The notes under the pieces were generated by a model, which made no database searches, had not been told where the DNA came from, and worked only from the letters and a program-made list of their open reading frames with translations. From CAYNJF01 sp964397555 (lineage in GTDB: Bacteria > Pseudomonadota > Gammaproteobacteria > Berkiellales > Berkiellaceae): a DNA stretch of 64,000 nt. Where the stretch lies: contig CAYNJF010000004.1 of assembly GCA_964397555.1 (NCBI GenBank), forward strand, positions 1 to 64,000, read 5' to 3'. Both the position numbers and the translations under genes were made by a program. Below are positions 43,222 to 52,749 of this stretch, in pieces. Every line of letters starts with the position of its first letter. The stretch's first letter is position 1.

Positions 43222-43638
43222 GGCGTTGGCGAACTGTTGGATATCGCGCGCGCTTTGAGGCTTGGGGCCTCCCGTAACTTGCCCGGCATCTCGCATGTCC
43301 GTCATGAAATTGCGCATGTCCAACACTTGTTTGATGTTCGTCTTGGTATAATGCTCCCCTTTGGTGGTTAACACCACAGCGCCTTTTTCGATCACCGCAT
43401 CGGCCAAAGGAATATCATTGGTCACAACCAGATCGCCAGGCTCAACTTGCTGAGTGATGGTATGATCGGCCACATCAAAGCCCTTGGGTACATGCACCTG
43501 GCTCGTGTACTCAGAGCGGGGAATGGGGAGGGCATGGTTGGCAAAAAATAAGGCTTTTCGCTTCACCCTTTTGGCGGCTTTGCATAAAATGTCACGAATA
43601 CTAGCCGGGCAAGCATCGGCGTCAACTAAGATGCGCAT
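43192..43638 (-). CDS. YaiI/YqxD family protein (UPF0178, NYN/PIN-like)
   Basis: 148-residue conserved protein. The N-terminal MRILVDADACPASIRDIL and NDIPLADAVIEKGA give the acidic cluster of a PIN-like nuclease fold. The start is ATG at 43638 with GAGGGG upstream; the frame continues to 43815 but homology does not. C-terminal arginine-rich tail. The family's exact function is unknown; a nucleic-acid nuclease is plausible. Confidence 0.9.
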   Translation of the reverse strand: MRILVDADACPASIRDILCKAAKRVKRKALFFANHALPIPRSEYTSQVHVPKGFDVADHTITQQVEPGDLVVTNDIPLADAVIEKGAVVLTTKGEHYTKTNIKQVLDMRNFMTDMRDAGQVTGGPKPQSARDIQQFANALDRLLQGHR

Positions 43639-43755
43639 AAACCCCTCAATGATTGAAAAGAAGCAGCATAACAGACAGTTTAGCCAGCACACAATTTTAT
43701 TTGGCTGATTAACTTGTTTAAGGGTGAATGGGTAAAGCAGCCAACAGGAGCAACC

Positions 43756-44613
43756 ATGAAGATACAGCGAGTATTTGTCTTTGGCTATGGGTATAGCGCG
43801 CGCTATTTGGCTCAACGATTAGCCCCGCTTGGGGTAGAGGTCCTTGGTTCGTCTAGGCAAGAGCGCAAGGCCAGTCACATCATTTATCAGCACAGCCCGC
43901 AATTGATGGATGAGGTTCAGCGTGCTCAGGCGATTCTAATCAGTGCCCCACCATCAAAGACTGGCCATGATGATATCTTTGAACAATTTGCACCTTTGAT
44001 TGTCAAAGCTAAGCCACAATGGCTGGGTTATTTGTCGACCACAGGGGTGTATGGCGATCATCAAGGTCAATGGGTCGATGAAACCTCTGCCATAAATCAT
44101 CCAGGCTCGTTGGGGCAAAATCGATTGCACGCTGAGCAACAATGGCTGAGTTTATACCAAAAGCATCAAATACCCACCCATATTTTTAGGGTATCCGGGA
44201 TTTACGGGCCGGGTCGAAACGCGATGACACGGATTCAACAAGGCAAAAAATATACCATTGTCAAAGAGAACCAATTCTTTTCTCGTATTCATGTTGAAGA
44301 CATTGCAAAAGCACTGGCTGCATCCATGGCCCAGCCTACCCCAGGTGAGGTGTTCAATTTAGCCGATGATCACCCATGTGCACCACAAAAGGTCGATGAC
44401 TACGCTTGCAAGCTTTTGCAACGAGAGCCTCTGCCTCGTCTTAATTTCGAGGATGCTGAGCTTTCTGCCATGGCCAGGCAATTTTACAATCATTCGAAAA
44501 AAGTCAGCGCTGAGAAGATAAAATCCACACTCAAGCTCGATTGGGATTATCCTAATTATGAGGTGGGTTTGAGAGAGGGGTGTGATCTGGCCTCACTCTT
44601 AGCCTCTGAATAA
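43756..44613 (+). CDS. NAD-dependent epimerase/dehydratase family protein (YeeZ-like)
   Basis: Extended-type Rossmann protein of 285 residues with the atypical N-terminal loop FGYGYSARYLAQRL, STTGVYGDHQGQWVDE in the catalytic region, and RVSGIYGPGRN downstream. Catalytic Tyr-x-x-x-Lys is not obvious (HAEQQWL in its place), as in YeeZ. ATG at 43756 sits behind CAGGAG. Its 3' end overlaps the convergent MFS gene by 62 bases. Substrate unknown; role as sugar or redox enzyme not established. Confidence 0.85.
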   Translation: MKIQRVFVFGYGYSARYLAQRLAPLGVEVLGSSRQERKASHIIYQHSPQLMDEVQRAQAILISAPPSKTGHDDIFEQFAPLIVKAKPQWLGYLSTTGVYGDHQGQWVDETSAINHPGSLGQNRLHAEQQWLSLYQKHQIPTHIFRVSGIYGPGRNAMTRIQQGKKYTIVKENQFFSRIHVEDIAKALAASMAQPTPGEVFNLADDHPCAPQKVDDYACKLLQREPLPRLNFEDAELSAMARQFYNHSKKVSAEKIKSTLKLDWDYPNYEVGLREGCDLASLLASE

Positions 44614-45733
44614 GAAGCACGCCTAGCAAGGCAATGAGTATTCCCATGAAAAAAAGCCAGTGAGTAAAGCTCAACGTTGCACCCATGCTTAAGGTGGAGG
44701 CGCTCACCAAAGCGCCCAAAAGATATCGAAGCCCCATGTTCATCGAGGCGGCCATCCCTTCGTAGCCTTTGAACCAAGTCATGGATAAGGCAAACAAAGG
44801 CGGATAAATTAATGCAAAACTTAAGCTAAAACTCATCATGGCTAAACTGGTTTGAGTCGGCGTGGTGCTCCAAGATAAACATAGGGTCCCCATAAGTCCT
44901 ATGGATGCCAGGCAATACAGTTGAGCGGGCTTAAGATTTTTTTGAAGCCATGGATAGAGTAGGCTGGTTAAAGCAAACACGCCAATGACACCAGCGATGT
45001 GTCGTAGATACATTGAATAGCCAAGCCCATACTCATTCAGATATAGCTCACAGCTTTTGGCCATGAAGCTCAGATAAACCGCGTAATACAGGGATGGTAT
45101 TATTGAGGTTAAGACAAACGTTATCGAGGTTAATAGTGTGGAGGCTTGGTTAGCCAGCGCTTTTAAATCGATCGATTTTCTTGTGGGGTTTGTTTGGGTC
45201 TCAGGAAGCCCTAAAAAGACACCCAAGAGCGAAAGGAGGGCAACACCCACAAGGATTGCGTAATTGGCCCGCCATCCAAGCGCTTGCTGGACCAGTCCTC
45301 CGATCATGGGGGAGGCGGCCATGGTGACAATAAAAAAGCCATTCATCCATGCGTAGATGCGCTCGCATTTTGTTTTTGAGTAGGTCTCTGAGAGGATGAT
45401 GGTCGCAATGACAGGAGCACTCGAGGCGCCGATGCCCTGGAGCACTCTAAAACAAAGAAGCGATTGAAAATCAGGACTTAAGCTTGCGCCAAGGGCGCCG
45501 ATCAAGACCAAAAGCTGTCCTCCAATCATTGCAGGCCTTCTCCCGAAGCGATCGCTCAGGGGGCCAAACACAAACGAGCCGAGCGCAAAACCTAAGCAAT
45601 TGAGAGTCACGGTTAGACTCATGGCAGAGGCATCAACCCCTAAAGCTTGAGCGGCCTGAATAAAACTGGGGGCGCAAAGTTCTAATTCAATGCAACTGTT
45701 TAACATCGCAAGAGTAACAATCAACGCTAACAT
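44552..45733 (-). CDS. MFS transporter, Bcr/CflA (drug-resistance) type
   Basis: Twelve-helix major facilitator of 393 residues. The FGPLSDRFGRRPAMIGGQ loop between helices 2 and 3 and RVLQGIGASSAPVIATIIL in helix 4 belong to the Bcr/CflA drug:H+ antiporter group. Substrate unknown; bicyclomycin, sulfonamide or cysteine export are known in the family. It overlaps the epimerase gene tail to tail. No regulator adjacent. Confidence 0.9.
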   Translation of the reverse strand: MLALIVTLAMLNSCIELELCAPSFIQAAQALGVDASAMSLTVTLNCLGFALGSFVFGPLSDRFGRRPAMIGGQLLVLIGALGASLSPDFQSLLCFRVLQGIGASSAPVIATIILSETYSKTKCERIYAWMNGFFIVTMAASPMIGGLVQQALGWRANYAILVGVALLSLLGVFLGLPETQTNPTRKSIDLKALANQASTLLTSITFVLTSIIPSLYYAVYLSFMAKSCELYLNEYGLGYSMYLRHIAGVIGVFALTSLLYPWLQKNLKPAQLYCLASIGLMGTLCLSWSTTPTQTSLAMMSFSLSFALIYPPLFALSMTWFKGYEGMAASMNMGLRYLLGALVSASTLSMGATLSFTHWLFFMGILIALLGVLLIQRLRVRPDHTPLSNPPHN

Positions 45734-45821
45734 ATGAGCTCCATAGGTAGATCTCCAAAAAATGGATGATGGTGGTTAAGGGGTAAACGGTTTAAAGAAA
45801 ACTAGGATGAAAGGTCGGGTA

Positions 45822-45842
45822 AGAGCCCCCTGAGGGGGCTCT
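45822..45842. terminator. GC-rich hairpin near the end of the DUF2000 gene
   Basis: Perfect nine-base stem AGAGCCCCC / GGGGGCTCT with loop TGA, 18 bases beyond the DUF2000 stop and about 90 bases upstream of the MFS start. It lacks a T-tract. It probably ends DUF2000 transcription. Confidence 0.5.
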
Positions 45843-45860
45843 GTATGGGGAGGCGTGAGT

Positions 45861-46274
45861 TTATTGGTAGAGAGAAAATTTGCGGGTCAATGCTGTGACA
45901 TCATCCCAAGGCCCAAACATCACCACGCCATAAAAATCCATATCTTGGGCGTTGGAGGCGCGAGTCCGTGCCAACTGCTCTTGATAAGTGCCTCCGGTCA
46001 TGGTTTCGGTAAACACACCATGCTCGATGTTTTTTTCTTGAGCCAGCAACGCAAGCTTTCGTATCTCCCCGGATTTTGCTTTGAGGATAATAAAGGGCAT
46101 CTGGGAGATGTTTGGGTAGATCCTTTCCTCGGCATCCACGTAGTTATCTAAGCGCAATTTCTCTTTATCCATGGAGGCACCAAGACCTAGAGTCATGTGG
46201 GCCAAGGCATTGAAAGCAACACCAATCTCTATTTTTTTGTTGATGACAGCAACAAGCTTATGTTCAAAGGACAT
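45861..46274 (-). CDS. DUF2000 family protein
   Basis: 137-residue protein of the DUF2000 family, with a predicted peptidyl-tRNA-hydrolase-2-like fold; GVAFNALAHMTLGLGAS and MPFIILKAKSGEIRKL are typical. It carries the conserved C-terminal GPWDDVTALTRKFSLY. The start at 46274 follows AGGAG; the longer frame to 46448 is not supported. The role is unknown; members often sit near amino acid or regulatory genes. Confidence 0.85.
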   Translation of the reverse strand: MSFEHKLVAVINKKIEIGVAFNALAHMTLGLGASMDKEKLRLDNYVDAEERIYPNISQMPFIILKAKSGEIRKLALLAQEKNIEHGVFTETMTGGTYQEQLARTRASNAQDMDFYGVVMFGPWDDVTALTRKFSLYQ

Positions 46275-46501
46275 AGAAACACTCCTTTTATCGTAATTCA
46301 TAAAAGTCACAAGGGGGATTGATTTAATTGGTAGAAATAGGGATTGAGGTGCGCTTAAGAGCGCGCCAGGCGAGTATCGAGAGATAGGTAGAAAGAATAT
46401 CTGGACAACATCAATGACCTCTAAGCTTGAGTATCCAAATTGCCACACTTAAAAAGTAGAGTCAAGAAAATAGCGACCAGAGGCTATGATTGAGCGATGA
46501 T

Positions 46502-47461
46502 TTATGCACACGCCTTGGTGAGCCTGTCCATGACCTCAGGCCAAGGCTCAACAGGCTTTTCAATCAAAATACCGTCAACGCGCTTATCATCGAGTTGATG
46601 AAGGGTTGAATAAAGCTTTTGAGCGTACGCATGGCGCTCGTTTGGCATTTTAATGGCTGTGGTCTTCTCAAGACGATCACTCTCGCTTTGATGCATGACT
46701 GCATAGGTGCCAGGCGCGGTTGTTAATGTGCTTAGGATTTCCTCAAAGCTTAACAGTCTGGCTTTGGTCTTTGGCTGATAGTGCTGGACCATGTTCCCAG
46801 CGACTTTGGTTTGATGCGCCTTTGGCGCCTCAACCGGCGTTTTGATCACTTGCTCAAGCATCGCTTGGGTAATAGGGCCCATCCGAAGAATACGATAGGG
46901 GGTTGCACTGACATCGACGATGGTGGATTCAACACCGACTTCGCAGGCACCGCCATCGACCACCGCAGCAATCTTCCCACCCAAGCCAGATAAGACGTGC
47001 GAGGCTTGCGTGGGGCTTATCTGTTTGTGTGGGTTGGCCGAAGGTGCGGCTAGCCCCATTGGGCTAAGCTTGCTTAAGATGGCCTGCATGACTGGATGGG
47101 CAGGGCACCGAAGTGCGACCGTAGGCAAAGAGCCTGTCACTTCATCCAAAACATGCGATTTTTTTTGAACCACCAGGGTCAAAGGCCCCGGCCAAAAATG
47201 GTTAACAAGGGCTAAGGCATCCTCACTTATGTGCTCGGCCCAGTGCTTTAAATCATCTTGGCTATGAATGTGGACAATCAGGGGGTGATCGCAAGGTCTG
47301 CTTTTGGCTTCAAAGATTTTCATGACAGCAATCGCATTTGAGGCATCGGCCCCAAGGCCATACACGGTCTCCGTTGGGAGTGCCACCAACTGTCCTGACT
47401 TTAAGATGAAAGCGGCTTGTTCTAGATCATTGTCGTTGCATTGTAGCGTTTTCGTATGCAT
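46502..47461 (-). CDS. tsaC: Threonylcarbamoyl-AMP synthase (TsaC/Sua5 type)
   Basis: Makes threonylcarbamoyl-AMP from threonine, bicarbonate/CO2 and ATP for the t6A modification of tRNAs reading ANN codons. 319 residues: YrdC domain (residues 1-200) with KSGQLVALPTETVYGLGADA and a Sua5 C-terminal domain. Last gene of the leftward dabB-dabA-DUF6671-tsaC unit, 4 bases after DUF6671. Substrate bicarbonate links it directly to the neighbouring inorganic-carbon pump. Confidence 0.93.
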   Translation of the reverse strand: MHTKTLQCNDNDLEQAAFILKSGQLVALPTETVYGLGADASNAIAVMKIFEAKSRPCDHPLIVHIHSQDDLKHWAEHISEDALALVNHFWPGPLTLVVQKKSHVLDEVTGSLPTVALRCPAHPVMQAILSKLSPMGLAAPSANPHKQISPTQASHVLSGLGGKIAAVVDGGACEVGVESTIVDVSATPYRILRMGPITQAMLEQVIKTPVEAPKAHQTKVAGNMVQHYQPKTKARLLSFEEILSTLTTAPGTYAVMHQSESDRLEKTTAIKMPNERHAYAQKLYSTLHQLDDKRVDGILIEKPVEPWPEVMDRLTKACA

Positions 47462-47465
47462 GGCT

Positions 47466-48329
47466 CTAAGGGTTACAAACTTGGCAAAACTGCGCCTCGG
47501 CCTCGTTCATTCCATCCATTCGAGGCACGTTACGTTGATGCGCACACTTTGGACAACCAAGCACAAGATCTTTGATCATCGCTGTCGGCATACGACACGT
47601 TTGACACTCCAGGCCAGTGTTCGTCCCTATCTGACCCCAGCCTGGATTGTCGCAAACCGGGCACAAGCTCGCAAGCTTATTAGCTAGCTGATTTGCTAAC
47701 TCCTCAATGACGTTCAGGCGTGATGGGTTTTGATGAGCCCTCATGTCGGTGCTCACCCACACCCGTCCATCGCCGGAAAGCTTTTGGCAGGTTTCAAAGA
47801 CTTGGTGAAGAAGTGATGGGGACTGGATCCCTTTGAACCAGCCATGCTCTTGGGTGTTGGCTCTAAGACATAGGCCATGAGAGGGAAACTTGCACTGTTC
47901 TGCCACCGCCTCTAGCTCTTCAAATGAGCTAACCGCTTGCTGATGGTAATTGGTGGCGACTGATTGGACGAAGGCATGACATTCAAAGTCTTTTTCTTGG
48001 TCCACAAAGAAAAGAAGCTCGGTATGGAGCGCACTCCATGGTTGTTCAGGATGAGGGCCGAAGCTGCCTTCGCTGGCAAGTCCAAGCGTATGAGGGGTAT
48101 TCGCTAAGCCTTCTAAGCACTTTGCCTTGGCACAGGCGAGCATGTCCTTATCTCGTTTGATTTCATTGGTGAAGGTGCCCAAGCTGTCCGTATTAAACCA
48201 GTGATTGGTCAGGTTGGCACCCAAGACAGATTTTAGGCTAGGCGCAATCGCTTGCTCTTTTTGGTGCATGGTCGTTAGAACCATGGTGCGTCCTTTATAA
48301 GGATGATTCAATAGCGGGCTCCTTGCCAT
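47466..48329 (-). CDS. DUF6671 family protein, zinc-ribbon C-terminus
   Basis: 287-residue protein matching DUF6671 by its YKGRTMVLTTMHQKEQAIAP start and NTDSLGTFTNEIKR segment. The last 70 residues carry paired cysteines (CPVC, CQTC, CPKC, CQVC), predicting two zinc ribbons. Start ATG at 48329 overlaps dabA by 22 bases; ATG at 48284 has a better AGGA site and is an alternative. It lies between dabA and tsaC. Function unknown; the linkage suggests a role with the Dab system or t6A. Confidence 0.82.
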   Translation of the reverse strand: MARSPLLNHPYKGRTMVLTTMHQKEQAIAPSLKSVLGANLTNHWFNTDSLGTFTNEIKRDKDMLACAKAKCLEGLANTPHTLGLASEGSFGPHPEQPWSALHTELLFFVDQEKDFECHAFVQSVATNYHQQAVSSFEELEAVAEQCKFPSHGLCLRANTQEHGWFKGIQSPSLLHQVFETCQKLSGDGRVWVSTDMRAHQNPSRLNVIEELANQLANKLASLCPVCDNPGWGQIGTNTGLECQTCRMPTAMIKDLVLGCPKCAHQRNVPRMDGMNEAEAQFCQVCNP

Positions 48330-50491
48330 TGAAGCTTATCGTTGAGTTGGTGCCATCGGGTTTCATTAGGGCTCAAGGCGTATACGTGCAGCCAGTGATT
48401 CTCAACAAGTTGTCGAATGCTAGGCTCAGATTGGATGATGCGAGCCAATTTTTCTCGAGAGGCGTAGACAAACACACTCAAACGTTGAGGAGTGTGCATG
48501 GCTTTGCCTTTTTCATCAAACAACGATTGGTGGGAGGGGCCTGGCAGTAAGTCTGAGCCGTTACCTTGTTGGACTCCCATTTTACCGACAATGTTCATGG
48601 TAATTTTATCGCCACTGGTAAATAAATCGGGGAAGAGGGTAGAGCAAAGGTATTGGGCGTTGATCCACTGAGCAACAATGACAGGGGCTGTCATGATTTG
48701 GCGCAAGATTTGGCCATCTTTATCTACGCTGGGATCGTACGAATGCAAAAAGCTTCGCCCAAGCAAATTGAGCTCCTGGCTTAGCTGTCTAGGGCCTACA
48801 ATCATACACGCATTATCGGCCAAACCCCACTCTGGGCGAGTGCAGGCCCAGTCACGGCTCATTGTTTTCGGACACGGCGATGGCCCCATGCTGAGTGAAA
48901 ATCGCTTAAGTCGCGTCTGTTGAGCCGTCTTTGAAGCTTGCTTTAAGGTGCTCATGAACGCTTGAGTAGAAGCGGCAAATGGTTTTAATGTGGCGTCATC
49001 GGTTAAGATTTCAAACTCATCCGTGGTGGTGTTATGAAGTCCTGCCATGGCGATGGTTGTATCCGGGATACAAATGCCATCCTCAGCCAAGGCTTGTCGT
49101 ATCTCTGGTTGGTTGATGATTTGCGCCATCAGTTTCGCGTTTGCGCTGCCTGGCTGGCCACCGCAAGCGCCGCAATCTAGCAGGCTTTTCATGGGGTTGT
49201 TTTCACACGCACTGCCATGACCACAAATAAAGAGAACAGGCGCAAAATCATCAACCAATCCTATGGCCTTTAACATGGATTTGGCGTAGTTGAGGCGCGT
49301 CTCCACACTCAAATGGTGGATGTCGATAGCCTCGATGTGCGCATTGGTCTCGCTCGTACGAGTCTTAAAATGATGGGCTTGGTTTGGCGCGATGGTTTTA
49401 AGGCCCAACCAAGTGCCAAGGGTAAGACCACTGGCCTCTGCTAAGGCCAGTGGGGCACCAAAAGTATATTTGAGCGAATGGAACACTTGGCGCCCAAGGC
49501 GAGCAAAAGGTCTTTTGATGGCCTCAAGGCCTTTGAAGGTTACCGACTGCGAGGCCGGGACTAAGACGGGGCATACGGGGGTGCTCTGACAGGTATGCTC
49601 ATTTTCAACCATCAGATCGGCCCCAAAAAAGCCTGCGAAGCCGTAAGTCTGCACCGAGCCACCTAGCTCAAGGGCTCGTCGCATCGGCTCAGAGCGCACA
49701 TCGATGCAAAACACACATTGAGCCTCGTAAGAAGGCTTTTCGCTAGAAGTCAAAGACAGTTGAGCCATTAATTGATTGGCGTACTGTTCCTCGTATTGGC
49801 GAATGGTGTTTAACAGCTGTCCGGTATGTTGATAGGACGTTTTTTTATGATTCAGCAATTCAAACGCAGTTGGCCACAGAGCGTAGGTGATGCAAAGACG
49901 CACAGCCATGTAGTCTATCGCATGGCTTGAGTCCGACTGATTTAATGAGGCCCAGTCGCACAGATAGTGCACGTGAGAAGCCCAACCTGGTAATGAAGCA
50001 AACAGTAAGTCAAACCAAGGTCCCCATTGCTTGGGTTGAATGTGAAGCGCTTCTAGAAGGTTGATGATGCATTCGTGTGGGGCTTCGGGTAAATCTTGGA
50101 GCACGCTGTTGGCATGCTTGGTGTTGGATAGGGTTTTATCCAATGGCGCTAATCGGCGAAAGGCTTGATAGAAGCCAAGCTCTTGGTAAGGCATGCTAAG
50201 TGAGGACTGACCTTGATCATAAAAGGCACTCGCCCATTTGATGGTCTGACGATTGATGCCATCAATGGGCTTTGGCCAATCTTGCGAGAACAGTTCAAGT
50301 CCTTTTCGAAGCCCTTTTTCAAAGGGTTGATTCTCGAAACCTCGCATGGGGTTCACGGCCACTTGCGAGCGAAGCGGCCAGCTTGGGGCAATGATTTTGA
50401 GCCTATCAATAATGACTTGTTCTAACTTGCTATGAGTGTGCTCATACGCTTGAGCCTCTGGCCTGGTATTGAGCATGGGTTGACTAATCAT
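48308..50491 (-). CDS. dabA: DabA (DUF2309) inorganic-carbon uptake subunit
   Basis: Large cytosolic-side subunit of a DAB energy-coupled CO2-to-bicarbonate transporter. 727 residues from ATG at 50491 (the longer frame from 50617 lacks family homology). The beta-carbonic-anhydrase-like zinc site is conserved: CIDVRSE (Cys262, Asp264) and GHGSACENN (His425) with DCGACGG (Cys440). DabB lies directly upstream, overlapping eight bases. It would accumulate bicarbonate even in a heterotroph to feed carboxylases. Confidence 0.93.
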   Translation of the reverse strand: MISQPMLNTRPEAQAYEHTHSKLEQVIIDRLKIIAPSWPLRSQVAVNPMRGFENQPFEKGLRKGLELFSQDWPKPIDGINRQTIKWASAFYDQGQSSLSMPYQELGFYQAFRRLAPLDKTLSNTKHANSVLQDLPEAPHECIINLLEALHIQPKQWGPWFDLLFASLPGWASHVHYLCDWASLNQSDSSHAIDYMAVRLCITYALWPTAFELLNHKKTSYQHTGQLLNTIRQYEEQYANQLMAQLSLTSSEKPSYEAQCVFCIDVRSEPMRRALELGGSVQTYGFAGFFGADLMVENEHTCQSTPVCPVLVPASQSVTFKGLEAIKRPFARLGRQVFHSLKYTFGAPLALAEASGLTLGTWLGLKTIAPNQAHHFKTRTSETNAHIEAIDIHHLSVETRLNYAKSMLKAIGLVDDFAPVLFICGHGSACENNPMKSLLDCGACGGQPGSANAKLMAQIINQPEIRQALAEDGICIPDTTIAMAGLHNTTTDEFEILTDDATLKPFAASTQAFMSTLKQASKTAQQTRLKRFSLSMGPSPCPKTMSRDWACTRPEWGLADNACMIVGPRQLSQELNLLGRSFLHSYDPSVDKDGQILRQIMTAPVIVAQWINAQYLCSTLFPDLFTSGDKITMNIVGKMGVQQGNGSDLLPGPSHQSLFDEKGKAMHTPQRLSVFVYASREKLARIIQSEPSIRQLVENHWLHVYALSPNETRWHQLNDKLQWQGARY

Positions 50492-51797
50492 AAGACCCCT
50501 TGGAATGAAAGCTTCGTAACGAAGAAATGGTGTTGGGGTGTGGTTGAGATGCATTAAGAGAAGCAACGTAGCCTCGATCAAACCACTTTGGGGATATCGG
50601 TCGTAATGCAGGGCCATAAAGCATCGCGAGCCAAGATAGGCATAAGGCCATCATGCCAAGTCCATGAACTCCATGAATAGGCCCAGGGGCCATAAACGTA
50701 TCCAGCCCAAACCCATTTAACATGAGGCGAACGCTTAAACCATAAAGACATGCCATAAAGACACTGGCGAGTAACGCGCTAAGCCAGCCAGATCGTTGCA
50801 AGCATGTCAGGGCCACCTGAGTGGTCCCAAGCCATGCAACAAAATATAAGAATAATGAGGTATCAAGGACAAGCTCATGCGCGCTGGTCAACCCGAATAG
50901 AGTGCAGGCGAGCGCCCCTAGAGAAACAGCCCCCACCAATTGAGTCAAGTTTGGTGGAGGTGTTTTGGTTTTATGATCGGTATGAGCGCTGCCGCTGGAT
51001 AAAAAGAGGTAAGCTTTAAAGAGTCCGTGCCAACACAAGTGAATCACAGCACATGCGTAGAGCCCTAATCCACATTGAGCGATCATAAAGCCCATCTGGG
51101 ACATGGTTGAACACGCCAACATCCGTTTGACGTTTGGCTGAACTAACTTCCAGAGTGTACCAAGCAGGGCACTTATCAGGCCGATGACAAAGATGATCTC
51201 CATGAGCCATGGTAATTGGCTAAACAAAGGGGATAGGCGGGTAAGCAGGTAGCCACCAAGATTAATGAGTCCGGCATGCATCAACGCCGATACTGGGGTG
51301 GGGGCGTTTAAAGAGCTTGTGAGCCAACGATGAAAGGGCCACAAACCAGTTTGCAAAAAGACCCCAGCCGTAATCAGCGCACACCCACCGGCTAAAACGG
51401 CTGGATTGAATGGGGTCTCAATAATAACGGACATCAGCCATGAATCAGCTTCATAAACCAACAAACCAAGCCCAAAGGATAAACACAAAACCGACCCTAG
51501 GAGAGAGTTAAGGGCAAGCTTTGCACTGTTTTTCCCTTGTTGCCATGGCTGATTCAGTCCCATCAGACGTGCGAGCAACCCATAGGAGAGTCCAAGAAAA
51601 CAAAGCAGTATGCCTACATGGTTGCTCAAAATCACCAAAATGATGCAGCCCATCAACAACACGTATTCTCTTAGAAACTTATGCTGGTTGGCAAAGCCTC
51701 TCATGTACCTTGTCGAGAACACAAACAAAGGAACACCCAGCGCCACAATCAAGGTCAACAAAACCGTGGATAAAGCATCTAATTGAAAGTAAAACAT
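50484..51797 (-). CDS. dabB: DabB membrane subunit (NADH-dehydrogenase subunit 5/antiporter-like)
   Basis: Proton-conducting membrane partner of DabA, 437 residues with about thirteen helices of the complex I NuoL/antiporter fold. TGLWPFHRWLTSSLNAPTPVSALMHAGLIN carries the conserved lysine/histidine line and is diagnostic. Start ATG at 51797; GTG at 51806 is an alternative. Divergent from a LysR gene 100 bases away. It should couple proton flow to DabA hydration of CO2. Confidence 0.92.
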   Translation of the reverse strand: MFYFQLDALSTVLLTLIVALGVPLFVFSTRYMRGFANQHKFLREYVLLMGCIILVILSNHVGILLCFLGLSYGLLARLMGLNQPWQQGKNSAKLALNSLLGSVLCLSFGLGLLVYEADSWLMSVIIETPFNPAVLAGGCALITAGVFLQTGLWPFHRWLTSSLNAPTPVSALMHAGLINLGGYLLTRLSPLFSQLPWLMEIIFVIGLISALLGTLWKLVQPNVKRMLACSTMSQMGFMIAQCGLGLYACAVIHLCWHGLFKAYLFLSSGSAHTDHKTKTPPPNLTQLVGAVSLGALACTLFGLTSAHELVLDTSLFLYFVAWLGTTQVALTCLQRSGWLSALLASVFMACLYGLSVRLMLNGFGLDTFMAPGPIHGVHGLGMMALCLSWLAMLYGPALRPISPKWFDRGYVASLNASQPHPNTISSLRSFHSKGSYD

Positions 51798-51897
51798 GAT
51801 CTGCACATCTTTAATGATCTATCTCAAATTAATATAAATGACAAAATCAGGTAAGATAAGTTAATAATGTTAATGGTTTGTATAAGAAAGTCTAATA

Positions 51898-52749
51898 ATG
51901 GACACAATTACCTTACAATGTTTCATTGCAGTGGCTGAAACAGGTAGCTTTACTAAGGCAGCTAGCCAAGTCTCAAGAACCCAGTCGGCGCTGAGTCAAC
52001 AAATCTCAAAGTTGGAGAACTTGCTGGGGAAGTCGTTGTTTCATCGTGGTCGTCAAGCCACCCTCACCCCAGAAGGGGAGGTGTTTTTAGGGTATGCCAA
52101 GCAGATTTACGCTTTGCATCGAGAAGCCCTCGAGCGCTTCAAAGGCCCCCAATTTGAAGGGCGTGTGCGCTTTGGGTTGCCTGAAGACTTTGCCAGCAGC
52201 TTTTTATCCGAGGTCTTAAGTGACTTTAAAAAGATTTACCCGAAGATTGTTTTGACCGTTGAGTGCGATCTGACCATGAATCTTTTGGACAGGTTCAGTA
52301 AGGGTGATTTTGATATGGTGCTGGTCAAAGCCGATGATACGCGCCATTTTGCTTTTGGCCAGGCGGTGTGGTCAGAGCCTTTGGTTTGGGTTGGCGGTTC
52401 AGGGACTTTGCGTATTGAGCATCCTGTCCCTTTAGTGTTGTCGCCAGAGCCGTGTGTCTATCGTGCACGAGCAATATCAAGGTTGGAACACCATGGTTTG
52501 AGTTGGCAAATTGCTTTTTCATCGCCAAGTTTTGCGCTGACGGTCGCAGCTGTAAAAGCGAATTTAGGGGTGACGGTGTTGCCTCGCTCGATGGTGCCCA
52601 AAGAGCTAAAGGTGTTAAACGATGATAGTTTGCCTGAATTAAAGCAGACTCAAATTTCAATAATCAAGCAACAAAAAGACTCACCGGTCGTCAATTTGCT
52701 AGAAAGTTTCGTGCTTAAGCACCAAGCGCGTCTCCACGAGCCCGCTTAA
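51898..52749 (+). CDS. LysR-family transcriptional regulator
   Basis: 283-residue LTTR. HTH FTKAASQVSRTQSALSQQISKLE at residues 18-40, then a periplasmic-binding-like ligand domain. Divergently oriented to dabBA with a 100-base gap, the usual arrangement for an LTTR controlling its neighbour, so CO2/bicarbonate-responsive regulation is a fair guess. The LTTR box was not defined. Its end overlaps the convergent AlkB-like gene by four bases. Confidence 0.92.
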   Translation: MDTITLQCFIAVAETGSFTKAASQVSRTQSALSQQISKLENLLGKSLFHRGRQATLTPEGEVFLGYAKQIYALHREALERFKGPQFEGRVRFGLPEDFASSFLSEVLSDFKKIYPKIVLTVECDLTMNLLDRFSKGDFDMVLVKADDTRHFAFGQAVWSEPLVWVGGSGTLRIEHPVPLVLSPEPCVYRARAISRLEHHGLSWQIAFSSPSFALTVAAVKANLGVTVLPRSMVPKELKVLNDDSLPELKQTQISIIKQQKDSPVVNLLESFVLKHQARLHEPA

